Assembly: GCA_000158655.1 (NCBI GenBank)
Contig: EQ973344.1
Span: 1,462,029 to 1,526,028, forward strand
DNA from: [Clostridium] methylpentosum DSM 5476
GTDB lineage: Bacteria; Bacillota; Clostridia; Oscillospirales; Ruminococcaceae
DNA length: 64,000 nucleotides
Direction of reading: 5' to 3'
Positions 25,106 to 34,806 of the stretch are shown here, piece by piece. The first letter of the stretch is position 1. Each line of letters opens with the position of its first letter. A program made the translations under genes and the position numbers. The notes beneath the pieces were generated by a model. That model saw only the letters and a program-made list of their open reading frames with translations. It was not told the DNA's origin and made no database searches.

Positions 25106-28100
25106 ATGAAACTGATCAAGTCCTTTTTGGCGGCAGCGCTGTCTGCAGTGATGTTGGCGGCAACGGTTGTCCCGGCGATTGCAACCGGGCAGCCTGTTGG
25201 AACAGAGACGGTTTATGAGCCGGAATACGCTTCTCCGCTCATTGTCACCGAAGTGGTTCCAACAGGACCGGCAAGCACCCGCTACACCTACACCGAGATT
25301 TACAACAACTCGACCTCAGACATCAATTTTAAAGACTACACCTTTTATTACCGTTACCCCTCCGGCGGGGGACAAACCTGGACAACTGGTGGACAGGACG
25401 TCATCATCGAGTCTGGCAAATGCCTCGTTCTGTGGCAGAGCGACTTGAAATACCCGGCAAAAACAGTGGACGATTTTAACGAGTACTACGGAGTCAATCT
25501 GGTAGAAAACAAGGATATTTTCCGCATCAATTACTCCGGCATTCACCAGACTGATCGTCGTGGCTTCCTGTTTGGCCGCGATGCGGACACCATCATCGCT
25601 GAGGCATGGTGCAATGAGGATGGAGCGGATATCCCCTCTGCCGACCGGGGCAAAAAGCTCGGCGTGCACTACACCTATCCCAGAAGCGGTGTCGTGTCAA
25701 CCAAAATCGGGGTGTCCAAGGCGACCCCCGGCAGTGTCGATCCTTCTCAGGTTCCGGAGCAAAAAGTGGAGCTCCCCGACGCCGCCCCCTCGGTGAAGTC
25801 TGTGAATGCGCCCTCCACGGTAGCGGCGGATCAGCCCTTTACCGTCACCGCAGCGGTGGAGGGGCTCCCCGGTGCGATGAAGGTCAACCTCTGGTATAAA
25901 CAAAAGGAGGATGTTGATTTTCAGCGGATCGAAATGACCCGCACACCTGGAACCAAAGATTATACCGTTTCGGTTGACCGCAGCCTGCTGTGGAACGACT
26001 CCATCACCTGGTATGTTGAAGCGAGCTACGGCGCGGGACTCTCGAACCGGACGCAGGAGGCTGTTTCCCAGATTGAATACAGCCCGGTCGATGCAGACAA
26101 AGCGGCGCCGCTGGTGGTCACTGAGGTCAACTGCGCGCCTGGCACTGGACAATTCTCCTATGTGGAGATCTACAACCGCACCGATTCCCCCATCAATTAC
26201 GGCTACTACAAGATTTTCTATTACTACAACTACCCCAATGCCGCGGCGGACAAGACCTGGTCGATCAGTCAGCCGGATGTGATCATTCAGCCGGGAGATA
26301 CCCTTGTGCTCTGGCTGAGCTCCAACGGCACCACAGTTGACCAGTTCAACGAGTTTTATGGCACAAACCTGGTGGAAGACAAGGACATCGTCCGCATCAA
26401 CTACGCCGGCCTGCACGCGAGTGCGAAGCGCTCAGTCCGACTCGGTTACTCTGAGGACACTGCGTTTGTACTCGCCGAATTCAACGAAAACGGGGCGGAC
26501 ACCCCGGCGGGCTCGGGCAATTCGATCAAATACACCTATCCCCGCACCGAGGACAACACCTGCATCAAGGTCAGCACCAACACCGCTTGGAACCCCGGCG
26601 TTGTGGAGGACTGGCAGGTGCCAAAGGATTTCATTCCCTTCCGCGGTTATGACAACTACCCGGCGGACAACGGCTATGCCCCACTCGTCGAGCTGGATGG
26701 GGAGGTTCCCGCCTCGATCAACGAGGGGGAGGAACTTTTCACAACATTTACTGTCGACTCGCTCAAGGACACGAGCGGCAACCCCAAACTCACCTGTATG
26801 ACGGTCAACTACCGCCTTGACGGACAGGGAGACTTCCAGCGCATCGCCATGACCTCTCAGCGAGTTGCTGGCAAGTTTTTTGCCCGCATTCCCTCCGACG
26901 TTCTTTTTGGGCACGATTCGGTTGAATTCTTTGTGGAGAACTTCAATCTTTACCGCACGACCAAATCAGAAACCTATCAAGTGAAGATCAATCGCATCAA
27001 CGATGTGGACGGGGTCCGCCTCAGCGTTCAGGATGGCAGCGTCCTGGGCGGTACCCAGACAATTACAGCCAACAACGGCAAAGACAATGCGGATACCCAG
27101 ATTCTCGTGGACGGCCAGCCCGCACAGACGGTTCCTGTCCTCGAAAACGGCGCCTACTTTGCAGTGACCTGCGGCGGCTGGGACAACTACTTCAAAAACG
27201 CCCTCACCGCCCCCTACGGCGACAATTCTCGCGAGATCATCGACTTCTTCACCCCCTGGGGAGCAACCCCTACCTCCCGCGTCACCAAAATCGACAACAA
27301 GTACTTTACTTATGAAGATGGGGTTTACAAAGTCAAGCTCACCATGTGGGCTGGCACCTCGGGGACTCCGTTTGAGGAAACCCTCATGCCGGGTGAGAAC
27401 CACGAGGATTACACCGTGACCAACCTCCAGCTCCGTCTCGCAAACGGCAAGAGCTACCTGCCGGTAAAAATTGAACCGGACAACGAAAAGACCAACACCA
27501 GCACTGATTACGACGCCATCCACACCATTGGCGACAGTTCCGGCATGGTGCCGCATATGGACATCTTTTTTGAAATTCCGGCGAGCGAGGTGACTGCGGT
27601 CGGCGTCCAGCTCGACACGAACTCCCTCTCAGACGGGGAGCACACTGTCACCGCTGTTTCAGGCGGCGCAACCAAAGAGGCGAAGGTGATTGTGGACAAC
27701 ACCCTGCCGCAAATCGACCTCGGCATCCCGCAGGACAGCACGGTGTACAACACTCTGACCATCGAGCCGGTGATCACCGACGCGACCCGAATTGTCCAGT
27801 CCTCGGTTATTCTGGACGGGGAGCAGATCAGCACCCCTTATTCCGTCCCTGCCAGAACCCTGGCTCCGGGCAGTCACACCCTTACTGCCACTGCAATGGA
27901 CGAAGCGGGCAACCTCAGCACCAAGACAATCACCTTCCAGACCGAAGCGGTTGACCCATCTGTCTCAGACACCAACAGCGACGGCATCACCGACCACTCC
28001 GCAAATCTTTCGGTCTCCCTTGCGGACGGCCCCGCTGACGTGACCTTTCTCCAAGGAAGGAGCCTGACCCTTGCAAACGGCGGCATCACTGTCACGGACA

Positions 28101-30844
28101 CAGAGGAATCCGCCCCGGTCACCATCCCGCAGAAAAACGGGGATCCGATTGAGGTCACTGCGCCCAACGGGGAATTCCCCTACCAGCTCTTCACCGTATC
28201 GACAGGACAGACCGGGCCAGACGATCAGCTCTCGGTCACCTGGAACGGTTCGGCGAGCAATGTAGATGCGGAGCACCCCATCGGAATCTACGCGCTCAAC
28301 CTCTCCTCCAACACCTGGGATCTCGTCGGCAGCGCAGCTCAGAGCGGCAGCGTGCAGGCCTCTTTCTCAGCAAAGGACCATGTGGCAGACGGAAAGGCAG
28401 TCCTGCTGGTGCAGAGTCGCACCTCAGGCACTTCCCCTGAGATTTCGGCAGCCAGTGTCCAGGCGAATGCGGACAATACCGTGTGGGATGGGACGGATCG
28501 CCCAGAAAACTATGACTTCTCGTTTGCTTGGATTACCGATACCCAGTATTACTGTGAATCCTATCCCCATCACTTTACCAACATGAACCAGTGGATTGTA
28601 GACAATGCAGAGGAGTGGAAAATCCGCTACACCCTGCACACCGGTGACATTGTCGACGAATTTGACATGACCGGCCAGTGGAAGGTTGCAGACCGCGCAA
28701 TGAAGATCTTTGACGACGCGGGGATGCCCTACGGCGTGCTCGGCGGCAATCACGACGTCTACGCAGGTGCCGAGGGCTACGGCAACTACTGGAACTACTT
28801 TGGTGAGGATCGCTTCAAAAGCCAACCCACCTACGGCGGCTCCTACAAAAACAATCTCGGACATTACGACCTGCTCACCGAAAACGGACAGGACATCATC
28901 GTGCTCTATATGAGCTGGGATATTTACCAGGATGAGATTGACTGGATGAACCAGGTGCTCGCGCAGTACTCCGACCGCAAGGCAATCATCGCGCTGCACC
29001 GCTACGCCAATGTGAAAATGGCGGACAATCTGCTCGACTACACCGGGAAGCTGCTCAAGGAAAATGTTGTGGCGCAGAATCCCAATGTCATCGCTGTGCT
29101 CAACGGCCATTACCACGGCGCCTCTATTCAGACCGATGGGTTTGACGACAACGGAGATGGAGTCAACGACCGCGTGGTCTACCAGATCTGCACCGACTAC
29201 CAGTCCGATCCCGAGGGCGGTTCGGAGTACATTAAATTTCTCTACTTTGACCTTGCAAACGATAAAATCTACGTGAACTCTTATTCCCCCTATCGAAACG
29301 ACTTCAACTACTTTGACACGCCCCGCCTCGATTCCTACGGCGAGGGAGCAAAAGCGGTCAACATGGACATATATGAACTTCCGGTCGATTTTGACACCAC
29401 AGCAAAAACACTCTCCACCACCAGCATAACGGTGGATGTGCAGACGCAGAATGTCATCGGTAGGGTTACTGGGGCGTCCGAAACAGCAGAGTACCTCTGG
29501 GAGGGACTTCAACCTAGCACGGAATACGGCTGGTATGCCCGAGTCACCAACAGCAAGGGTGGAGAAACTGTCACGCCGGTGACCACCTTTGTAACGGATG
29601 AGGCAGTTGTTCCCGTCACTTATACAGTCACCGCCTCCGCCGGTGCGGGCGGCAGCATCAGCAATGCGGGCAGCACCCAGGTCGCCCAAGGCGGCAGCAT
29701 CACCTTCACCGTGACGCCGGACAGCGGCTTCCGCGTCTGCGAAGTCCTGCTTGATGGCAGTCCAGTGGAATTGACGGACGGAAAGCTCACTTTGACCGAT
29801 GTGCAGGCGGATCACACCATTGAAGTGCGGTTTGAAAAGGTGCCTGTTACTGAAACGGCGGACAAGACGATTCTTGATAAAGTCATCGCCCGGGCGCAGG
29901 AGTTGCTCGGCACTGAGGAATACGCCAACGCAATTTCGGACGTCAAAGCGACCTTTGACCAAGCGCTCGGCGAGGCGGTCGCGGTACAGGGCGACGCCGC
30001 TGCGGACCAGCAGGCGGTAGATGCGGCGTGGATCAAGCTGATGGGTGAAATCCACAAGCTCGGCCTCCAGCAGGGAAACAAGGAGCAACTAATCGCCAAC
30101 TATGAGCTGTACAGCAGGCTTGACCTCAATCTCTATCTCGACGGAGAGGCAAAGGAGAACTTCAAACTGGCGCTTGCACAGGCCAAAGAAGTAATTGACA
30201 GCAACAACGCCCTGCAGGCAGAGGTGGACGCGGCCAACACCAACCTCGTCAATGCTGCAATGGTGCTGGTGAAGCGGGCGGACAAGCACCTTCTGGAAAC
30301 CCTCGTTGCAACTGCATCGGGTTATGCAGAGGAAGATTTTGTTGCGGAAGGCTGGGCTGATTTCGCCCAGGCTCTTGAAACTGCAAACAGCCTGCTCGCA
30401 GATGAGGCCGCTTCGCAGGATCAGGTGGACGCAACATACAACGCGCTACTCGAAGCGATGCTCCAACTGCGCTACAAGGCGGACAAATCCATTCTGAGCC
30501 GTCTCGTCACAAGCGCAAAACAGATCGACCTCACCGGTTACAGCGTTGAATCGGTATCAGCCTTTCAATCGGCTCTTGCAGATGCGGAAACGACGCTTGC
30601 CGATCAGAGCCTTTCCACCCGGGAACAGGGCGTGGTCGACAGCGCAGTGGAGGCACTTAGACAGGCGATCCACGCGCTGACAGATGGACAGGGCAACTCT
30701 CCTGATATTAGCGTTGCGGGAGATGGTTCCCTCACACAGGCGAATAGGTCGCCGAAAACAGGGGATGCGGCTCCCGCATTGGCACTCACTCTGCTGCTGA
30801 CAGCCGCCGCAGTTGCCTTTACTGGAAAGAAAAAACAACAATAA
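25106..30844 (+). CDS. Giant wall-anchored surface metallophosphoesterase (LTD, FIVAR, SPKTG)
   Basis: 1912 residues from ATG 25106 behind AAAAGGAGACTGCT; an upstream ATG at 25073 is less likely. Signal peptide, then two lamin-tail-domain-like repeats (about 40-150 and 330-465, with YxYTEIYNNST and FSYVEIYNRTD), Ig-like regions, and a calcineurin-type phosphoesterase (about 1135-1430) with DTQ, GDIVDE, GGNHD and NGHYHGA. An InlB-type B repeat (about 1500-1578) and FIVAR-like helical repeats (about 1585-1870, beginning ADKxxL) follow. The end is SPKTG (1882-1886), a hydrophobic helix and KKK, a variant sortase signal. It is probably a wall-bound enzyme with glycan- or DNA-binding modules. Substrate unknown. 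Confidence 0.88.
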   Translation: MKLIKSFLAAALSAVMLAATVVPAIATGQPVGTETVYEPEYASPLIVTEVVPTGPASTRYTYTEIYNNSTSDINFKDYTFYYRYPSGGGQTWTTGGQDVIIESGKCLVLWQSDLKYPAKTVDDFNEYYGVNLVENKDIFRINYSGIHQTDRRGFLFGRDADTIIAEAWCNEDGADIPSADRGKKLGVHYTYPRSGVVSTKIGVSKATPGSVDPSQVPEQKVELPDAAPSVKSVNAPSTVAADQPFTVTAAVEGLPGAMKVNLWYKQKEDVDFQRIEMTRTPGTKDYTVSVDRSLLWNDSITWYVEASYGAGLSNRTQEAVSQIEYSPVDADKAAPLVVTEVNCAPGTGQFSYVEIYNRTDSPINYGYYKIFYYYNYPNAAADKTWSISQPDVIIQPGDTLVLWLSSNGTTVDQFNEFYGTNLVEDKDIVRINYAGLHASAKRSVRLGYSEDTAFVLAEFNENGADTPAGSGNSIKYTYPRTEDNTCIKVSTNTAWNPGVVEDWQVPKDFIPFRGYDNYPADNGYAPLVELDGEVPASINEGEELFTTFTVDSLKDTSGNPKLTCMTVNYRLDGQGDFQRIAMTSQRVAGKFFARIPSDVLFGHDSVEFFVENFNLYRTTKSETYQVKINRINDVDGVRLSVQDGSVLGGTQTITANNGKDNADTQILVDGQPAQTVPVLENGAYFAVTCGGWDNYFKNALTAPYGDNSREIIDFFTPWGATPTSRVTKIDNKYFTYEDGVYKVKLTMWAGTSGTPFEETLMPGENHEDYTVTNLQLRLANGKSYLPVKIEPDNEKTNTSTDYDAIHTIGDSSGMVPHMDIFFEIPASEVTAVGVQLDTNSLSDGEHTVTAVSGGATKEAKVIVDNTLPQIDLGIPQDSTVYNTLTIEPVITDATRIVQSSVILDGEQISTPYSVPARTLAPGSHTLTATAMDEAGNLSTKTITFQTEAVDPSVSDTNSDGITDHSANLSVSLADGPADVTFLQGRSLTLANGGITVTDTEESAPVTIPQKNGDPIEVTAPNGEFPYQLFTVSTGQTGPDDQLSVTWNGSASNVDAEHPIGIYALNLSSNTWDLVGSAAQSGSVQASFSAKDHVADGKAVLLVQSRTSGTSPEISAASVQANADNTVWDGTDRPENYDFSFAWITDTQYYCESYPHHFTNMNQWIVDNAEEWKIRYTLHTGDIVDEFDMTGQWKVADRAMKIFDDAGMPYGVLGGNHDVYAGAEGYGNYWNYFGEDRFKSQPTYGGSYKNNLGHYDLLTENGQDIIVLYMSWDIYQDEIDWMNQVLAQYSDRKAIIALHRYANVKMADNLLDYTGKLLKENVVAQNPNVIAVLNGHYHGASIQTDGFDDNGDGVNDRVVYQICTDYQSDPEGGSEYIKFLYFDLANDKIYVNSYSPYRNDFNYFDTPRLDSYGEGAKAVNMDIYELPVDFDTTAKTLSTTSITVDVQTQNVIGRVTGASETAEYLWEGLQPSTEYGWYARVTNSKGGETVTPVTTFVTDEAVVPVTYTVTASAGAGGSISNAGSTQVAQGGSITFTVTPDSGFRVCEVLLDGSPVELTDGKLTLTDVQADHTIEVRFEKVPVTETADKTILDKVIARAQELLGTEEYANAISDVKATFDQALGEAVAVQGDAAADQQAVDAAWIKLMGEIHKLGLQQGNKEQLIANYELYSRLDLNLYLDGEAKENFKLALAQAKEVIDSNNALQAEVDAANTNLVNAAMVLVKRADKHLLETLVATASGYAEEDFVAEGWADFAQALETANSLLADEAASQDQVDATYNALLEAMLQLRYKADKSILSRLVTSAKQIDLTGYSVESVSAFQSALADAETTLADQSLSTREQGVVDSAVEALRQAIHALTDGQGNSPDISVAGDGSLTQANRSPKTGDAAPALALTLLLTAAAVAFTGKKKQQ

Positions 30845-30889
30845 ATAAAACCAGCTCCCTTTTGGCACAGAGCCTGTTCCTCTGGCGAG

Positions 30890-30917
30890 AAAACCACCGG
30901 TTCAACCGGTGGTTTTT
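30890..30917 (+). terminator. Terminator of the giant surface gene
   Basis: AAAACCACCGGTT-CA-AACCGGTGGTTTT followed by TT. Its TTCAACCGGTGGTTTT right half nearly matches a hairpin at 59057-59072 in the IS relic region. Confidence 0.85.
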
Positions 30918-31039
30918 TATATACAGAAAATCACTCGCTGAGCGAATGGCTCCAAGAAAGAAGAATGGTGATGCTGTAGATAGGTTGGCCAAGAGGGGCG
31001 GCATAGCGAAAACAAGGTGGAAAAGTTAAGCGTCAAGTT

Positions 31040-31219
31040 TTACTTGCGTTAAAGTGCCGCAGAAACTATTGATCTAAGAGAAGCGATAAGAGAACAGAGG
31101 ATTTTGAAAACACTGTGCAACCGGAAAAGGCAATTGAAAAGAGGCGTGCCCGAAACGGATGTGCTGGTGAAAATGCAGTCCCCATTTGTCAGGGGATCTG
31201 AAAGGATGACTAAATCCAA
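31040..31219 (+). pseudogene. Remnant of an IS200-type (Y1) transposase
   Basis: In one plus frame LREAIREQRILKTLCNRK is followed by DVLVKMQSPF, which parallels the IS200 TnpA sequence ...REAIREILKTLC...DHVHMLVKIPP. The HxH catalytic motif is lost and the C-terminal half with the catalytic tyrosine is absent. The similarity is judged by eye. Confidence 0.5.
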
Positions 31220-31402
31220 TTACGAGTAGCAAGGCACATCCTCACGCAGCAGCCAGGCCGAACCCACGCGAGGAGATGCGTGCCGCTCTCCAGAGGGAAT
31301 TGCCCATAAATGACCGTTGCTACTGTAGCACGTATAACAAGAACACCCTTGGCTCTGCTCGACGGCGGAGAGAAAGCGAAACGCTTGCCGAAGGGAGATT
31401 GT

Positions 31403-31500
31403 GCAAAGCAGAAGAAAGAGCAATCTGAATCGATATCAGTTGTCCTGGCAAGCGAATTTGAGCTGTTTACGGTTCCCTTGCGTGTGATGCTGTTTATTCG
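31403..31500. repeat. Decayed duplicate of the segment at 4465-4560
   Basis: It shares GCAAAGCAGAAG and, 40 bases on, TCCTGGCAAGCGAAT with the copy at 4465-4519, plus a following GCGTGTGAT. Likely a dead mobile or duplicated non-coding sequence. Confidence 0.6.
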
Positions 31501-32019
31501 GTGTCCCTTGCGGAGTGCAACTGATAATTGGCGAGTATACCACCCATTTACAGATAGTTTTGATTACCGAAACCATCGGATCTTTCGGCAGAGCTTCTCG
31601 AAAGCAGTAATCGTTCCTGACACTGGACAAAGTAGGTTGTGGCAGGCTGGCGACGCGGAAAGGCGGCCATTCAAAAAGAGAGTTTTCCGTTTCTGGGCAG
31701 CTTGGCAGTGCATATATATGACATCAAACACGCTGTCTTTGTTACAGTGCAGAACCGAATTGTGCCAAGCGTGGCGGGATTCGCGGGCTGTGCAGGGGAG
31801 ATTTTTTGTCATATGGGGATCTCTGAAAGAAAAGATTGATTTTTCCATCGAGCAATTCTGTGCAAGAAACCCGTAGTTGGAATTTGCAGATCTTGCAGAG
31901 GGCGGAGGATCAGAACGGAAGCTGCCTAACAGTCAACCAGTGCTTTGAATTTTTGCACAGAACACGTTCTGCTGTTTGGTAAAATGCTTGTAAATCAGGT
32001 AAAGATTCGATTAGATCAA

Positions 32020-32049
32020 TTGAAATCGAGTTGATGACTGCCGTATAAT
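32020..32049 (+). promoter_or_regulatory. Promoter of the YibE/F gene
   Basis: TTGAAA (32020-32025), 18 bases, TATAAT (32044-32049). Confidence 0.6.
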
Positions 32050-32098
32050 AAAGAAAACGGCCGCTTAGCTTGCGGCGCGGAGAAACGGGGAAGTATTT

Positions 32099-33280
32099 TT
32101 GAATAAGATAAGGAAGAACAAAAGAACACTGACCATAGGCATCTTAATTGTATTTTTAATCGTTTTTACCGGAGGGTTACTCTGGTTCAACAGCGGAATC
32201 CAGAAGACTCCTTTGCGCCCTATGGGCGGAACAGAGTTTGCCAAAGCAACTGTGCTCGAAGTACTCAGCAGCGACACTGCCCAATCAGAGGAGGGGGAAC
32301 TTCAGGGAAATCAGCTCGTCCGGGTCAAAATTACCTCCGGGCCGTATGCAGGAGAGGAATGCGAGGCGCAGAGTCCCAATGCCAATCATACAGGCGCCTA
32401 CTGTTCACCCGGGCTCAAGGTAGTCCTGTTGGTCAATCAGGACGCGGAAGGATCGCTGGTTGCGAGCGTGTACAACTATGATCGGGGCGGAATGCTCTGG
32501 CTGCTCATCGGTCTTTTTCTTTTGGTGCTCTGTCTGGTGGGCGGAAAACGGGGTGTCACCTCAGCGGTGGGTCTGGTGTTCACCTTTGTGTGTATCATCT
32601 TTCTCTACGTCCCGATGATGTATGTTGGGGTGTCCCCCTTCCTTGCGGCCACTGTGGTCGCGGTGCTCGTCACCATTGTGACCATGCTCCTCATCGGGGG
32701 ATGGAGTGCCAAGACACTCTGTTCCATCCTGGGAACGGTGTCGGGGGTGCTACTTGCCGGCCTGCTCGCCCTCCTGTTTGGCAGGCTGTCCCACATCAGC
32801 GGACTCAATACCCCGGACATTGAGACGCTCGCCTATATTGGACAAAACAGCGGGCTCGACGTGAGCGGCGTCCTCTTCTCGGGGATTCTCATCGCGTCGC
32901 TCGGAGCAGTGATGGACGTGAGCATGTCGGTTGCTTCGGCGCTCAACGAGATCAAGCTCCACAATCCTGGACTGACTGCGGGTAGGCTGTTCCGCTCCGG
33001 GATGAACATCGGAAGGGATATGATGGGGACTATGTCCAACACCCTGATTCTCGCCTTTGCGGGTGGTGCAATCAACACCCTCATCATACTCTACGCCTAC
33101 AATATGCCCTATCTTCAGTTTATGAACCAGTACGAAATCGGCATCGAGATTCTGCGCAGCATGACCGGCACACTGGGGGTGATTCTCACCGTTCCATTTG
33201 TGTCGCTCATCTCTTCCATCTTGCTGACTCGGAGCACACCAGCGGCAAATCGCTGTGAGACAGAGGGGGAGCCAGCCTGA
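32099..33280 (+). CDS. YibE/F-family membrane protein
   Basis: 393 residues from a TTG with GGGGAAG upstream. One N-terminal helix, an extracytoplasmic domain (about 40-125), then about seven membrane helices. The family motifs are VGGKRGVTSAVGLVFT and ASLGAVMDVSMSVASALNEI. YibE/F proteins are widespread in Firmicutes and lack a settled function; transport is suspected. It is a single gene with its own promoter. The C-terminus is short and charged. Confidence 0.9.
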   Translation: MNKIRKNKRTLTIGILIVFLIVFTGGLLWFNSGIQKTPLRPMGGTEFAKATVLEVLSSDTAQSEEGELQGNQLVRVKITSGPYAGEECEAQSPNANHTGAYCSPGLKVVLLVNQDAEGSLVASVYNYDRGGMLWLLIGLFLLVLCLVGGKRGVTSAVGLVFTFVCIIFLYVPMMYVGVSPFLAATVVAVLVTIVTMLLIGGWSAKTLCSILGTVSGVLLAGLLALLFGRLSHISGLNTPDIETLAYIGQNSGLDVSGVLFSGILIASLGAVMDVSMSVASALNEIKLHNPGLTAGRLFRSGMNIGRDMMGTMSNTLILAFAGGAINTLIILYAYNMPYLQFMNQYEIGIEILRSMTGTLGVILTVPFVSLISSILLTRSTPAANRCETEGEPA

Positions 33281-33594
33281 GCAGGCAGGACAGAGTTTTG
33301 CAAATTGCCTCATTTGCCAACGGTTTTAGCATTTTTCTGATGAGGCTGTCTCCAACGCCCATTTCGCCGTGAATAGAAGCAATTTTAGTGTGAAAATCAA
33401 AATATCAGATATCCGGTTCAGCTCTGTTCTCTGAAAAAGAGCCTGCCGCCCCACAGTGGGGGTGATTGTAATTTATACATCACCCAGAATACCGCAGTTC
33501 TGAAAACAGCCGTCAATAGAAGGCGGCGCCATTGGCAAAACTGGAACATTACAGTATCCTGTTGGCTTGCGCGTATTTTTGCAATCGCGTCCGG
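33281..33594. other. Gene-free spacer after YibE/F
   Basis: No gene or clear terminator. The next recognisable element is the ArsR promoter at 33595. Confidence 0.5.
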
Positions 33595-33624
33595 TTGACG
33601 AAATAGGAGCCGGTATGCTATGAT
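33595..33624 (+). promoter_or_regulatory. Promoter of the ArsR-type gene
   Basis: TTGACG (33595-33600), 18 bases, TATGAT (33619-33624). Confidence 0.55.
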
Positions 33625-33646
33625 AAAAGAAAACCATTTGCTGACA

Positions 33647-33677
33647 AAAGGCTCCGCAAAATCCTTGCGGAGCCTTT
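33647..33677 (+). terminator. Strong hairpin in the leader of the ArsR-type gene
   Basis: AAAGGCTCCGCAA pairs perfectly with TTGCGGAGCCTTT (13 bp, 5-base loop). It falls about 16 bases after the predicted start of transcription and 31 bases before the ATG. The T tract is short (TTT), so it could be an attenuator or the terminator of upstream transcription. Confidence 0.5.
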
Positions 33678-33707
33678 GACAATTACACAGATTGGAAGGG
33701 GTATATC

Positions 33708-34733
33708 ATGGGTACTATACTGCACACGCACCTCGACATGTGGATTGAAACATTGGGGCTTCTCTATTTCAGCCACCAGCCAACCCTCTACCGTGAAAAA
33801 GCGGTAGAACTTTTCAATGAAACAGGGATTGATGGGGAAGCTTTTTACGCAAAACACGCAAAAATGTATGAAAAGTATGTTCGGATTTTTTCAAAATACA
33901 AGCGAGTTGATTCCGATTCCACCTGGCTGCTCGAGGAAAATATCGACATTCTCAGCATCCTATCGCTGCCATTTTTGATACGCAGGGAGGATAACTTTGT
34001 GATCTCCGATCTGGATGAGGAAAGATTGCGTAAGCTGCTGATCCGCGGTTATGCCGAAGTCAGTCAAATAGAAGGAGACATCAAAGAAATTTGCACAATT
34101 GAGGAATTTATCGAGCTCATCGAAACGGCGGAGTTTTCCTCGCAGGCCAAGTGGAAACTGATGATGATTTACCGCAATCCCTGTCCCTATTTCCGGCAGA
34201 TGGATAAGCTCATCAACGACAACCTCGACGCGACGCAGCGGGCAGTGGACGCAGTTCGCCCCACGCTTGACAAGCTGATCAGTCGGTTCAGTCAGAATCC
34301 GGAGCGGTTTCCCGACCGGTATATCATCAAGAATATGGAGGGGATTACCAACATCTATCCTTTGTTTGTGATGCCGTTTTCTCAGCTCCTGGTAGGGTCG
34401 ACCGGTTTCTACGGTCTACTGTGGGACACCTTGATGGAGCACACCACTCGTCTCAACACCTCCGCCCAGATGTTCTGTAGCCGCTTCAAAGCGCTAGGGG
34501 ACAAGAGCAAGCTCGACATTCTACTCCTGCTTCGACAGGGAAAAAGCTACAATCAGGAGATCGCCGCTAAGCTCGGCCTTACCCCGGCGACTGTTTCGTA
34601 TCACATGGACACCCTCAACTCCTGCGGTCTAATCGATATTGAACGACAGGACCGGCGCATTTACTATTCCCTTCGGGTGGAGAAAATCTGGGATTTGATC
34701 AATGAGCTGAAAAACCGTTTTCATTTAAGTTAG
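33708..34733 (+). CDS. Large ArsR/SmtB-type transcriptional regulator
   Basis: 341 residues, three times the usual ArsR length. The first ~245 residues are a helical domain I do not recognise. Residues about 255-341 form an ArsR winged helix (FKALGDKSKLDILLLLRQGKSY, then LGLTPATVSYHMDTL). No CxC metal-binding motif is present in the HTH region. AAGGGG precedes the ATG. It is upstream of a single ABC exporter gene, with a perfect inverted repeat around that gene's promoter overlapping its own stop codon, so it probably controls the exporter. Confidence 0.88.
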   Translation: MGTILHTHLDMWIETLGLLYFSHQPTLYREKAVELFNETGIDGEAFYAKHAKMYEKYVRIFSKYKRVDSDSTWLLEENIDILSILSLPFLIRREDNFVISDLDEERLRKLLIRGYAEVSQIEGDIKEICTIEEFIELIETAEFSSQAKWKLMMIYRNPCPYFRQMDKLINDNLDATQRAVDAVRPTLDKLISRFSQNPERFPDRYIIKNMEGITNIYPLFVMPFSQLLVGSTGFYGLLWDTLMEHTTRLNTSAQMFCSRFKALGDKSKLDILLLLRQGKSYNQEIAAKLGLTPATVSYHMDTLNSCGLIDIERQDRRIYYSLRVEKIWDLINELKNRFHLS

Positions 34734-34781
34734 ATAAAATTTGATATTATATTTGACGTTTATCTAAATTTATGGTATCCT
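34730..34781 (+). promoter_or_regulatory. ABC exporter promoter with ArsR-type operator
   Basis: TTAGATAAA (34730-34738) and TTTATCTAA (34759-34767) are perfect 9-base inverted arms, 20 bases apart. The right arm lies inside the spacer of TTGACG (34753-34758)-N17-TATCCT (34776-34781). Binding would block RNA polymerase. The left arm includes the stop codon of the regulator gene. Confidence 0.75.
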
Positions 34782-34806
34782 GTTAGTAACGAAGGAGGAT
34801 ACCGCT

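Larger units (their letters stand above)
30918..32098. other. Long gene-free spacer with IS relic and duplicated segment
   Basis: About 1.2 kb with no intact gene. It holds an IS200-type remnant (31040-31219), 8-base inverted arms AGTAGCAA/TTGCTACT bracketing 31225-31324, a decayed copy of a segment from 4465-4560, and the yibE-type promoter at its right end. Open frames at 31310-31876 are not supported by any family or ribosome-binding site. Confidence 0.6.

Noticed and set aside
28424-30088. 554-codon minus-strand frame in the giant surface gene
   Set aside because: Antisense to the phosphoesterase and B-repeat region, with no known family.
31310-31876. 188-codon plus frame in the 30.9-32.1 kb spacer
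   Set aside because: No ribosome-binding site or family, and it spans the decayed duplicated segment; more likely chance.
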